From Kingdonia uniflora (lineage: Eukaryota > Streptophyta > Magnoliopsida > Ranunculales > Circaeasteraceae): 64,000 nt of DNA. Every line of letters begins with the position of its first letter. Within the stretch, counting starts at the first letter, position 1. The notes under the pieces are model-generated. The model made no database searches. It was not told the DNA's origin and worked only from the letters and a program-made list of their open reading frames with translations. The translations under genes were made by a program, and so were the position numbers. Below, piece by piece: positions 10,721 through 22,400 of this stretch. The DNA lies in assembly GCA_014058105.1 (NCBI GenBank), contig JACGCM010002205.1, positions 3,844,001-3,908,000 on the forward strand. Reading direction: 5' to 3'.

Positions 10721-10734
10721 GTGGGACTCTCTCC

Positions 10735-10885
10735 AGGCATGTACCAACTACCTTGTGCTCTAGTTGTGATGATGTGTAAACAACCATTAAGAGGTCAAGG
10801 GTTCGAATCTCACCACTAGTGGAGTTTGAAGTTGGTATGAGCCCGTCGTCTTGTGCTGGTTTGCCAGGTTCGTGTGCTTAAGGGG
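10735..10885 (+). mobile_element. Possible tRNA-derived SINE
   Basis: Contains a good pol III B-box-like word, ggttcgaatctcacc (10799-10813), preceded by a weak A-box-like stretch (ctctagttgtgatgatg) at about the right distance, then a short body. This is how tRNA-derived plant SINEs look. No poly-A or poly-T tail or target duplication could be fixed, so this is only a candidate. Confidence 0.35.
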
Positions 10886-11171
10886 CTATTGTAGTAGCCC
10901 TAGAGTGGTCGGGGATTGACGGTCTGCCAGTTGATTCGGATGCCTCGAGTTAAAAGAAAATTAAATAAATAATTGTCCAGCAGGTGAGTAAAGGATCCAA
11001 ACACCAATAAAATAACATATGAATCTTTTTCTTTTACTATTAATTTGTGAACTTTTATGATCATGTTGTGACTGAACCTCATACTTTATCATTGTTCTCT
11101 ATAAGACAGATGATAAACGTCAGCGATTACGTAGTCGGGATGTTGACATATTATAAATTGCTAATAGCAAA

Positions 11172-11179
11172 TATATAAT
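11172..11179 (+). promoter_or_regulatory. Candidate TATA box of the UGT gene
   Basis: TATATAAT lies about 50 bp upstream of the ATG at 11226 in a 300-bp AT-rich stretch. If used it would give a very short 5' leader. No other promoter element was recognised. Confidence 0.35.
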
Positions 11180-11225
11180 CTTGTTCGATCTCTATTTCGC
11201 TTTAGCCTAGCTACCGTTCTCTATA

Positions 11226-12652
11226 ATGGATAACATAGACGACAATGGAGTGCTTCATGTGGTTATGTTCCCATGGTTAGCCATGGGACACTTAATCCCA
11301 TTTCTACAACTCTCTAAATGTTTAGCTCAAAAGGGTCATCATGTTTCCTTCATTTCCACCCCAAAAAACGTTCAAAGACTCCCCAAACTCCCTCCAAATC
11401 TCTCTCCTCTCATAACCCTAGTCTCTCTACCCTACCCCTTGTCGAAGGTCTCCCTCTGAACGCTGAATCGTCGACTGACATCCCCATCACTAAGGCTCAG
11501 CATCTCAAGAAAGCGTTCGACGGTTTAGAACCACAGGTATCCACATTTCTAACAAAGGCGAAACCGGATTGGGTTGTTTTCGACTATGCCCCTCACTGGT
11601 TACCTTCCCTTGCTTCTAACCTTGATATTCCATGTGTATATTTCAGTCTTTTTAACGCGGCGAATTTAGCATTTATCGGGCCTCCGTGGGCTTTGCTTAG
11701 CAATGAAGAGGCTCGGACGAGGCTGGAAGATTTCACGGTGGTGCCCAAATGGGTGACTATCCCTTCGAATATAGTGTACCGGGTACATGAACTGTTACAA
11801 TACTTTAAAGGTGCACAGCAAAATGTTTCCGGTGTTACGGATATATATCGGTTTGGTGTCACGATCCGGGATTGCGAGTTCGTGGCTTTGAGAAGTTGTG
11901 ACGAGTTTGAACCAGAATGGATAAAAGTTCTTACTGATTTATATAAAAAGCCCGTGATACCTATCGGATCGCTTCATCCAACATTGCAAGATAGGGAAAT
12001 TAAATCGGAAGACGAGGAAAATAAATGGTTTGAGATCAGTGAGTGGCTAGACAAACATAAACCAGAGTCCGTGGTTTACATTGCGTTAGGGAGCGAGGCA
12101 ACATTGACTCGACAACAAATAAATGAGTTGGCTCTCGGGCTAGAACGGTCTGAGTTACCATTCTATTGGGTCCTAAGGCAGACACCTGAATCAACTAACG
12201 AGGTGTTGGATATGTTACCGATCGGGTTTGAAGAGCGAATCATGGGTCGCGGTATGGTTTGCACGAGTTGGGTTCCACAAGTTCGGATACTAGGACACAA
12301 ATCGGTGGGTGGGTTCTTGACACATTGTGGTTGGAACTCAGTGATTGAAGCCCTTGGGTATGGACGAGTTCTCATATTGTTACCGATAATGAATGATCAA
12401 GGATTGAATTCTAGGTTGCTGGAAAGGAAAAAGCTCGGACTGGAAATACCAAGAAACGACTTAGACGGGTCGTTTACAAATGAGTCGGTGACGGAGTCGT
12501 TGAAAATAGTTATGGTCGAAAAAGAGGGTAATGCGTTTAGGAAAAAAGCGCGAGAGATGGCCGAGGTGTTTGGGGATAAAAAGAGGATGAATGGGTACAT
12601 AAATAACTTTGTCGAATACCTTAAACAACACAGACACTGTCGTATATTTTGA
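11226..12652 (+). CDS. UGT91-like UDP-glycosyltransferase, one frameshift
   Basis: Family-1 glycosyltransferase that moves a sugar from a UDP-sugar to a small molecule in the cytosol. UGT91-type enzymes often extend the sugar chain of flavonoids or terpenoids. The N-terminus reads [20 protein letters not shown], with the catalytic His at residue 22 and, later, the partner-Asp region VVFDYAPHW. The C-terminal PSPG box (12269-12400) is complete: [20 protein letters not shown], then [13 protein letters not shown], ending [10 protein letters not shown] with the D-Q pair. The single-exon length, about 475 residues, fits the family. The reading frame slips near 11435-11441 (run CCCC): the first frame stops at 11459 and the rest continues in the next frame with VEGLP. 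This looks like one missing base. It could be a real null allele or an assembly error, since the rest shows no stops. Element E is inserted 138 bp after the stop. Confidence 0.85.
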
Positions 12653-12790
12653 AAAGCTCCGACTAATCTTTGAGTTCAGCTCCAAAGCTTAAAGTCGGGA
12701 AGCATTGCAGTGTACTGATGTACTCATTATATCTCCCTAAGATGTATTTTAATTATACCGAAAATAACAACTAATTTGTTATAATGCTTT
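12653..12790 (+). other. 3' flank of the UGT gene up to the insertion
   Basis: An AT-rich 138-bp stretch with weak poly-A-signal-like words (ttttaattata, aataacaa). The former downstream sequence resumes at 50953. Whether the native poly-A site lies before the insertion cannot be told. Confidence 0.4.
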
Positions 12791-13360
12791 TGTAGGGACC
12801 TATCCCTCGAGCTAACCCAACTCTAGCTACCTTCATATCAGACTCGCGCATTTCACACGTGATGTGAGCAGTCAGCATTGACACCTAAACCACGAACTAA
12901 TGAAGAACGTGGATCTAGCACAACAGAAGAATATGAACAAGTCAGACACCTGTCCTTCACGAACTAAACAGTTACACTGTCAACCACCACTTACCTCATT
13001 ATTCGGAGAACATGCTTCAGCACGATAACGAGCTGGGGGTAAGGTCTATATAAAGAAAAAATTCTAGAAGAGACATGGACCAAGAAAAACCAGATTTTCT
13101 ATACTCTAACGCAAAATTTTTTATTTACAAGATCAAGTATTTATAGTTCGAGATATCACTTGTAATAAGATATCAGCCTCAAGCAATAAAAATTACTGTT
13201 TGTAAAACCCTCAACTCGAGGTTGTGGTTTTTACATATTCAAAGGTTTTACACGCTAAATCACCAGTGTCATTTCTTATTTTACATTAGTTTTTGTCACA
13301 GGTACATTGGTGTAAGAGCTAATTTTCAGCCATTTCGAGTTATGGAATTAGGCCATTACA
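12791..13360 (+). repeat. 5' LTR of element E (570 bp)
   Basis: Runs from TGTAGGGACC to GGCCATTACA. It contains a TATA-like tctatataaag near 13045 and an ataaaaa word near 13187. The 3' LTR copy is about 40 bp shorter because it lacks the segment around 13125-13160. Confidence 0.88.
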
Positions 13361-13380
13361 TTTGGTGTCGTCTGCGGGAA
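13361..13380 (+). other. Primer-binding site of element E
   Basis: TTTGGTGTCGTCTGCGGGAA directly after the LTR. It corresponds to the TTTGGCGCCGTCTGTG of element A with a few substitutions. Confidence 0.7.
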
Positions 13381-13438
13381 AGAAGACATTTACACGATTT
13401 CCTAAGGCATACATTCACTCTACTATCAATCTTCAATC

Positions 13439-15260
13439 ATGGTCACTTCCAGACGACCAGCAACTGGAATCCAGCTCGATCTTTGAGTTGAGTTGGAACA
13501 ACTTACAAAACTACGGGCGAATCTCCACACCGAAACAGAGAAACGTAATAAGCTCAAAAGTCAATTAACTCTTGACCGAGAGCTTCGAGAGAAGGACCTC
13601 GAAGCCGAGCAACAAGCTCATTTGACAACGTTCAAACGACATGAAGACCAGATGACAATGACAACCATGTAGACTGCGTTACAAGCTCTGCAGGATACTC
13701 AACATGCTCCCCAAACTAGAGATCTTGATCAAATGATGGAGACCTCCCGGGTTTTAGTACGGGAAAGATTAGGACCTCAAAGAGCCACCAACAAAGCTAT
13801 TTCCAAAAATGTTTAGCACGAACCTCAACGTTCCATTAATTTGGGCGGTGAAGTTCAATCTGATAGCAGCAGAGATCTCTAACCTTCTAAATGTCAAGAA
13901 GAACAGTGACCTTAACCTCGGATTCCAGGACATTCTCGCTTGAGTGAGGGCGCCGACAATCATAATCCACAACCCCCTCATCAAGCCACTTGGACCACAC
14001 GTCAGTACGTCATACAAGAGCATATGGATCAGCGCATGAATGAGTTAATCGAAGCTCAAACTTTAGACACTCAAGACGATCTTACCAAGTTACAAGGAAG
14101 TCCGATTACCAAAGAGTTATTCGATATGGAAGTACCAAAAGGTTTTCATACTCCAAAGATACATAAATGCAAGGGTACCGATCCAAAGGAGCACATTCAA
14201 CAATACCGCGATTCATTGGGATTGTACTCCAATCTCAACTACATTCTTTGTCGTCTGTTCGCAATAAGTCTACAAGGAGAACCGCTCCGGTGGTTTCACT
14301 CTCTACCTGAAGATTCCTTCCTCCCATTCGATAAGTTACAAAAGCAATTCATCAAGACATATACTCACAACAAAGACAAGGAGGAGAATTTATATTCTTT
14401 TATTAGTCTTAAACAATCACAAGGAGAGAAGCTCGAGGCATTTTCCAAGAGGTTTTTGGAGCTTGCGCGAAAAGTAGATAATCTTGATTAGAAAACAGCT
14501 GTAACTGCTTTTACCAACACGCTTCAACTCGACTGCAAGGCCAAAGAATACATCTTCTTCAACAAACCCGCAACCTTGAAGGATATGATCACCAAGGTCA
14601 ATGGGTATGTCGGCCTGGAAATGATTATGTCCGAAAGGCATTAATCTTTTAAATCAGTCCTTACCACTAATGGTCCACCTACAGAACAGAACATTAAACC
14701 TAAGGAGGATCAGGGTGATCACAACCGTTCCAAGGGCAACACTGACAACCTTCAGAAAGGCAGTACATTACCTAAACCGGTCCTTTCTAAGATGAATGCC
14801 TGAATCTCTGCAATTTTTCCAATTCTATCAAAGGATAAGCTATACTGTCCATCTCAACCATTGGAACCAATCGAAAGCCACCTGTACTACAAGTATCACA
14901 AGGTAAATCATCATGCTACAGATAACTGCTATACTTTATAAAGGTTGCTGGAATTCATTTTCAAAGATGAGTGGATGTACGAATACATTATCGACCTGAA
15001 ATCCTACAAGGATGGCAGCTATAAGAAGTAGCTCGAAGTAGTCCAGATCAAAGATCAAGCTGAGGAGAGACATCTCTACCATATGTACCACAACAACATG
15101 ATCGAGATTCATCAGATCAACGACTCTCACAGATTCAAGCGCAGGAGACTTTCAGAATGCTGTGACCTCACACCTTAAGATAAAAAGGCAAAGCTTCTGC
15201 CTGAGTCGAGCAATCGTCAGCTTGGGATCTTATTCGAAGATTGCGATATTAGTCATATAA
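13439..15260 (+). pseudogene. gag: gag of element E (decayed)
   Basis: Begins at the ATG at 13439 (MVTSRRPATGIQLDL). A coiled-coil, Glu/Gln-rich lead is followed by the gag core in the longest open piece (13940-14491): FHTPKIHKCKGTDPKEHIQQ, ILCRLFAISLQGEPLRWFHS and EAFSKRFLELARKVDNLD. Later comes the zinc-knuckle-like YKYHKVNHHATDNCYTL (about 14890-14940), where the first Cys of the usual YCKYH is Tyr. About ten stop codons and one or more frame changes are present. Confidence 0.8.
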
Positions 15261-15730
15261 AATTTCTACTTCATAATACATTAGTCATAATGCTCAAGAT
15301 GAAGAAGCTTGTCATGCATAAAATGATGATCGATACAAGAAGCGGCATTGAGATTTTCTTTCAAAACAAAAATCGACCAGATGGGATTGGCCGATCAAGT
15401 CATTCCAGGCGACACCGATATCAGTGGATTTAATAGTTCCAAAGAAGAGCGAGTACGCAAGACTATCTTACCTATTACCGTTGGACCAGCCACAATCGAC
15501 GTTATCTTCTGCATCATCAATGCTAAATCTTGTTATCTCAGGATTATGGGCCTCTACTGGATTCACAACATGGAAGCAATCACTTCTACTTATCATCAAG
15601 CACTCTACTTTAAGCACAATGATGGTATCTATAAAATTAAAGGCAGACAAAAGCTTTCTCTAGCTTGCGAGAATACCATTTCTTCTATTCTAGATTGCTT
15701 AGACAAATATGCTACATTACAATTATAGAA
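15261..15730 (+). pseudogene. Protease region of element E
   Basis: Retroviral-type aspartic protease. The active-site loop reads MMIDTRSGIEIFF (15325-15363) where the family has DTGS. The Gly codon GGA has become AGA (Arg). Frame then shifts, and the C-terminal half is open at 15348-15728 (ITVGPATIDVIFCIINAKSC, YLRIMGLYWIHNMEAITSTY). The active site would not be functional. Confidence 0.7.
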
Positions 15731-16700
15731 AGTTGGTCACATCGATAATTAGCCTTCGACAGAAGAGCCTACAGAATACATCGACATTGATGGACCTAGC
15801 AGAGGTACTTTTGTTGGTACCAAGCCGGTCCTGCACGATAAGGATGCTCTCATTCATTCTTACGAATGAATCGAGACAACTTTGCATGGACTTTCGAAGA
15901 GATGCCTGGGGTCGATCCGACCAAGGCATGTCAGAAATTGGCCATCAACATCAACGCTACGACGGTCAAACAGAAATAACGATGACTCTCACCCCGTCTT
16001 CGTGATGAAATCAACATTGAGATCGAGAAATTGATCAAAGTGGGGTTCATTCGAGAAGCCAAGTATCCAGATTTGATATCCAACATCGTCAATTTTTCAA
16101 TAAAGAATGGAAAGGTCCAAGTTTGTATAGATTTTACCGATCAAAACATTGGCCATCTCATTAGCAAGAAGGGGATTGAGGCCGACCCATATAAAATTCG
16201 TGCTCTCCTTAACATGCCATCTCCAAAAATAACGAAGGACGTACAAAAAATTGCCGGTAAGATTACCGCTATCAACCAATTCGTTCCAAATTCTTCAGAT
16301 TATTGTCATTGGTTGTTCATACTACTTCGAGGTTGATCCAAAAGAGGAAGGGTTCAACCCAATAAAAAGATCAAGTGGATATCAGAATGCAAGGTAGTTT
16401 TTCTGAAACTCATAACCTATACGAGGAAGTCTCCCATCATGAACACCTCGGTAGATAATGAGGAACTGATCATCTACCTAGTAGTTATAGACACTTCTAT
16501 AAGCTCGGTTCTTATTCAACTTGAGGGGAAGATTGTAAAGCCAGTCTATTTTATCAGCAAATCCCTCACTTCTGCGGAAATGAGGTATTTTTAAATTGTA
16601 AGACTCCTTTTAACTCTTGTTTATACTTCACAAAAGCTTAAGCACTACTTCCAAGCTCATTCAGTAAAAGTCATGACAAACTACCCACTATGGGAAGATT
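15731..16700 (+). pseudogene. Reverse transcriptase of element E, palm deleted
   Basis: Fingers are readable (HPVFV region, then IKVGFIREAKYPDLISNIV and KNGKVQVCIDFTDQN). In the same open frame (16031-16336) the protein jumps to IGHLISKKGIEADPYKIRAL, a block that in element C lies after YxDD and the palm. About 420 bp (140 residues), including the YxDD box, are therefore missing at about 16148 in frame. The connection region (ISKSLTSAEMRYF-like, SQKLKHYFQAHSVKVMTNYP-like) follows to about 16690 with stops. Confidence 0.75.
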
Positions 16701-17480
16701 TGTCCAAAAAATAAAATTTAGGAGAGTGCAAAAATGGTCAGTCAGTTTGGGAGAACATGATATCAAGTTCGAACAACGACATTTTGAAAAGGGTCAAGCC
16801 GTTGCCAATTCTCTCACAAACTTTATAGTAGAAGATCCCGATTGGGAGGAGCACGATCCTGACCTTACAGTAGAAATAACAGAAGATCTACCCACTAAAG
16901 CATTTGACGAACGAACTGAATGGGTTACAAGGAAAGGGTGGAGACTTTTTACAGATGGTTCAACAGGACCCACAGGGTCAGGAATTGGAATCCTATTGAT
17001 TACATCTTCTAACGGAAGAATCAAGAAATCAATACGGTTGGATTTTGAAGCCGCCAACAATGTCACAGAATACGAATCTCTAATTTATGGACTTAACCTC
17101 GTACTCGAGCTCGACATCCCAGAGCTTTCAGTCTACATAGATTCTTTACTCATCGTCCACCATTACTCTAAACAATATAAGAATAATGGCAAGATGATTA
17201 AGTGTGTAGCCCTCGTTGCCGACAGGATGAGAAGATTTGTGAAAGTAACTCTCGACAATCTACCCCGAGTTAAAAATAGACACGCTGATTCCTTGGCTTT
17301 TCTAGCCGGGGTCTTGGGTACAGAACCGAGATATCTACAGATCGAAGTGATATCAACCCCTTGCATTGATCGACATTCTATATGCACGATCAATACTGAG
17401 GGTGATGAAGAGGAGGACAATGATTGGGAAAAGCCCTTTATTGCCTATCTTGGCCCTAATAACAAATGCAAAGGTCCCTT
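16690..17480 (+). pseudogene. RNase H domain of element E
   Basis: Part of an unbroken 338-codon stretch (16690-17706). WRLFTDGSTGPTGSGIGILL carries the first catalytic Asp, NNVTEYESLIYGL the Glu, VYIDSLLIVHHY the second Asp and NRHADSLAFLAG the last Asp, so all four acidic positions are kept. Upstream is VSLGEHDIKFEQRHFEKGQA and a tether. This is the best preserved enzyme domain in the window, although it is stranded in a dead polyprotein. Confidence 0.8.
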
Positions 17481-17499
17481 TCCAGCATATCCAAAAGAG

Positions 17500-18660
17500 C
17501 GTCGACAATTGATTAAAAACTGGAAGTGTTACATAGTTCAAAATGGCTTTTTATATCGCCATTCAGTCACGGGGCCTTACGGCAAGTTCCATTCGAGGAA
17601 AAAGCAGACGGAATACTTAGAAAATTACATAATGGGACTTGTGGCTCCTATGCCGCAGGTCGATCACTCGCTAACAGAGCAATTGCACAAGGAATATTCT
17701 GGCTAGGCATGCGCAAACAAGCAGAAGAGTACTCACGCAAATGCAACGCATGTCAACGACATGGACACATGATTTGTACCCCTGCGCTCAAACTACATAC
17801 AAGCATGGTGTTCTAGCCATTCAAGCGGTAGGCGCTCGATCTCATCAGAGAATTTCCAAATACTATAGGTAACCGACGATACCTACTTGTAGTAATAGAT
17901 TATTTTAGAAAATGGGTGGAAGCAGTTCTACTATGTCGAGTTAGAGAAGAAGAGGTCATCTATTTAATCTGGGAACATATCATCACACGGTTTGGATGCC
18001 TCCACCTGATTTGGATCGATAATGGGCCCCAGTTTGTTGGTGAAAAAGCCGTAGCCTTTCTCAACAAACACAACATCATCCACTTGCCATCCAATCTCTA
18101 CTATCCTCAAGGCAATGACCATGCCAAAGTCACCAACAAACCCATCGTAGATAAACTCAAGAAAAGGCTTCAATCACAGAAAAAAGGAAACTGGATTTGA
18201 GAACTTCCTCATGTCTTATGGGCATACTGTACCATTCTACATTAATCAACCGACTGCACCCCCTTCCTCCTTGCCTATGGCACATAAGTCATTATTCCAA
18301 CAGAATGCCACCATCCAGTCAAAGATCACGAGCTTACTGGCGAAGAAAATGAGTTTAAATTGGCCTTCAATATGAATTAAATTGATAAAACTAGGGAACG
18401 CGCTATTGCCAACCTAGGTCGATATCACCATATGCTGGCTATCTCGTACAACAGAAGAGCTCGAAGATGTACATTCTAAATCGATGATCTCGTCATCGAA
18501 GAAATCCCTCAACACAGAAAAGAGGCACATGCCGAGAAACTGGTAAAAAATTTGGAAGGTCCATTCCTTATTATTGGTCGAACTGGTCTGGAATCATATT
18601 ATCTCATGACGGAGTAAGAAGTTGGAATCCCAAATCCATAAAATACTAGGCGACTGAAAT
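17500..18660 (+). pseudogene. Integrase of element E
   Basis: The zinc part is split by a frameshift: HNGTCGSYAAGRSLANRAIA, then CNACQRHGHM (17610-17770). In the catalytic core, ALDLIREF keeps the first Asp and LIWIDNGPQF the second. The catalytic Glu is lost: the usual NGQAE reads NDHAK, with codon AAA at 18126-18128. The C-terminal part (LVKNLEGPFLIIGRTGLESY) is readable to about 18660. The enzyme would be inactive. Confidence 0.75.
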
Positions 18661-18856
18661 GATACTATCGCTAAGTCCCTCTCTTCTCCACTTCAAATTA
18701 TTCTTTCCATTCCAAAAGTAAGATTTCATCCCCATAAAGTGTACATTTTATTCTAACCCACGACCACATAGTTAAAAGCTACAATACTCTCAATGAAAAC
18801 TTTCAAGTTTTTTCCCACATACTCTATACTTATGTAGACTCTACTAAATTACATAA

Positions 18857-19478
18857 ATCAAAGCAAAGGTAATACTAGCTTTCAATCGACCTCTATATCG
18901 ATTAAAGAAAAGGTAATACTAGCTTTCAATCGAACTCTATTCCGATTAAAGCAAAGGTAAAACTAGCTTTTAATCGATCTCTATACCAATTAAGGCAAAG
19001 GTAAAACTAGCTTTCAATCGAACTCTATACCGATTAAAGCAAAAGTAAAACTAACTTTCAATTGAACTCTATACCGATTAAAACAAAGGTAAAACTTGCT
19101 TTCAATCGAACTCTATACTAATTAAAGCAAAGGTAAAACTAACTTTTAATCGAACTCTATACTGATTAAAGAAAAGGTAAAACTAGCTTTCAATCGAACT
19201 CTATAGCGATTAAAGCAAAGGTAAAACTATCTTTTAATCGAACTCTATACCCATTAAAGCAACGGTAAAACTAGCTTTTAATCGAACACTATACCGATTT
19301 AAGCAAAGGTAAAACTAGCTTTCAATCGAACTCTATACATATTAAAGCAAAGGTAAAACTAGCTTTCAATTACCCATCTATACAAAATCTATGATTAAAG
19401 CGAAGGTAATACTAGTTTTCAATCAAAGAACTCTACCAAACATAAGATAAAACAAAAGTAAAACTAGCTTTCATCTCT
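18857..19478 (+). repeat. 44-bp tandem array in element E
   Basis: About 14 head-to-tail copies of a 44-bp unit, typified by gcaaaggtaaaactagcttt followed by caatcgaactctataccgat and taaa. Successive attaaa words at 18901, 18945 and 18989 fix the period. Copies near the right end are more diverged. It lies between the integrase and the 3' end of the antisense gene. Confidence 0.92.
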
Positions 19479-19479
19479 C

Positions 19480-22400
19480 AATATGTCTGCAATAGATACT
19501 TCAGGTTACATCTACAAGCCACTTCTAAGGATTCTTGTCTGCTGATGGGAGGTCAGCCACGCTTTTCCCTATAATAGGAGGATGATCAGCCATAAAATCT
19601 TGAGCTCGAACAGCTATAGTAATCCTGCCTTGCTCTATCAATTCCGCAGGTCGAGAACCTAAATCTATTTCCATGGTGTTCATTCAGTTTCCTCGATCTA
19701 TATTGGCTCTACAAATACATCCTCTTCCTTACTAACAGTCATGCAAGGTATCCCTCTCTAACTCAAGCCTTCTCACTTCCTCCACAAAATAGGCAATAAC
19801 GGCCATTAACATCTTTGAGCATGTTACCCTGGCATAACTGCCTTGGAAAAATTCTCTCTCACTTTTTGATGACGTTCTTGCATCTTTTTATACCGTGTGT
19901 TTTTCCATTCCATGCAACTATCTGCGGGGGACATTAGATTGATATGTTCCTTCGTCTTCTCCGCTGCTTTATCTGACTCAGCCTGGTTCATCGTCCTCAA
20001 TTCGGCCACCCGAGCATGAAGTTCTTCAAGCTCCCGGTCTTTACCTACACCTCCCCCAACAGGAGACTTCTTTAACAATTCGCCTTCTCCGCTCCTTATC
20101 AATTGATCCTTACCCCTGATCACCCACTCAAACTCCCGCTCTTTACTATGAGCAGCATCAAACTAACCTTAACACTTACTTATGTGCTCATTTCTTCTTT
20201 TTACGTAAGCTTGAATGCGAGCTACATCTCCCTCCAGATCCCTAATTAGAACTAATAGTCTAACCACATCCCATTTCACAATAGAGACCCCGACATCACC
20301 TTTATTCTTCCTCGACCACTCTCCAGCCTCAGCCTTCTTGATGTCCGAATTAACCGTAGCCAAATCTGTCATCAGTTGAGCCACCCTCTCATTTAATTCA
20401 TTACATTGTCTTTGCACCAGCCATAAATCTATATCTTTAGCAGGTAAAGCTTTATTCAACTGCTCAACCGCTGTTTCAGATTTGGATAGGTCATCTCGAG
20501 TTCTCTTCAACTCGCTATCTTGCTCAAGAATTATACTCTTCAATCGCTCTAATTCACTTTTAGAACTCACCAAATCAGCTCAAGTCTGCTCATATTCGTA
20601 AATTTTCATGATCATTTAGTTTTTCAGACTGGCCACAAATCTTCGTAACTCTTTCTCTGTCATTTCTAATGACTGGATACGATATCGAGCCATGTTCGCC
20701 ACCTTACTCTTCACCATCAATGCATCATTCTAGCTTTTGAGCTTCGCTGTCTCTTCCTATACCTCCGCGAGCTCCTATTTCCCCTTATTAATTTTGACAT
20801 CTTTTTCCTCGATCTTCCGAGTCAGATCTTCAACATTTTGTGTTGCCGCGATAAACTTGAAATGAACTTTGACGTATTGATTCTCCTTATCTTCATTTGC
20901 CACCCTCATTCTATCAGACCCCACCGAAAACTCTTGGTTATATTAGAGTGTCTCATGTTCACTCAAGTAAGCTGACTCCAGTTTGACCTACATCACCAAT
21001 ACAATACATCAAGTTCGATTCAAGAACACTCAACCAATACATTCAATCCTGATATAAGAATCTTATTTCTAACAAATTTCTATTTTTTGACATCTACGGT
21101 TGTAAAACTGCTTCTAAACTTAAGGTTAAAGTATGATCCTAGTTCGATGACAACAACATGTACATCTAATTTCAAGGTACACACTTTCTATGTTTTAACT
21201 TTTTCAACACTTTGGTATTATCTGAACACATTTAATTACCATTGCCCCTAAACTGTTAACACATTTTTGGTCTATCATTATACTCTAATTTTTACTTCGT
21301 AGCTCTAAAGTAATGCAGCATACAAGTTAAATATTTCTTGCTCTTCTCCACCCTGTAGCTTCGCTTGCGAAAATTGTAGGGATGCTAAGGCATCTTTCTC
21401 CTTAGCAAGCTCATTCTCTAACTCCTTAATTTTGAGACGCATATCCTTAAGTTCCTACAAATAACTTTTACAAACATCTCTTACCCTACAAAAGTTCATC
21501 CTACAAAATAATATCCCATACAATTACAGTTCTTAAGCCTTACAAATTACACAACCATAAAGTCAGCGATTTTACTCTACCTTCTCATTCTCATTCTCTG
21601 GATTCTCATTATCATCCCCTCGGTTCTCTAACTCAATTTGGGGAGAAGCACCATCCAACCCTCCTACAACTCCAGCCACCTCATCTTCCACCTCGTCCGC
21701 TTCAACGTAGGTATCCTCCATAATAGCTGTAACCTTAGCTTTTGAGTACCCTACTTTGAGGAGTTGATGCCCGAGTCTATCAGGCTAAACTACCATCTCA
21801 TTTAGGTTCTTCTACGCTTCTTCTGTCAGCTCGCTAATTTGTTCCTTCTGCGAAGCTTTTATAGAATTTAGTTACTTCCCCTCTTGAACCAGGTCAGACT
21901 TCAATCGAGCCACCTTCTTCTCGAGCTCTGCCTTCCCTTTCTCGAGCTCAAATTTTGCGTCCTCAATCACGAGGCAGATACCCTTCATCAAATGAGTTGC
22001 CTTCAAAAATTAAAGTTGAACATATTTTTAGCTCGAATCTCAATACAAAATTCAGAAAAATACAAATCATCAAAACTTACCACTTTGCTCATCTCCTCAG
22101 CACCCTTGCGAGCCGCAAGCCTCACCTAATCCTCCAGAACTCTCAGCTCGTCTTCTTTTGCAGGTCAATTTTCTACGACTTTTACCCCAGTCACTCTAGC
22201 AGGAGGATCTAACCTCCTATTTTTTGCCTCCCCCTCGACCTTACCACTCCCCATGGTTTTAGAGGCCGAGCCACACTTCATAATCCTCTTCCTTAGAAAC
22301 TTTTGAGCTAACTTACTCGGAGTAGTAGTTTTCAGCACATCTGCGAAGTCTAACGTAGTAGCCTTCAACAAAGCCACTCGCTTATCTCTATAAGCCCCTC

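Noticed and set aside
11593..11862. Minus-strand ORFs inside the UGT gene (also 12163-12375, 12397-12685)
   Set aside because: Shadow frames of a strongly supported coding sequence.
18857..19478. Regular 44-bp repeats as a possible CRISPR array
   Set aside because: The whole unit repeats with no unique spacers, the genome is eukaryotic, and the place is the known tandem-repeat slot of a retrotransposon.
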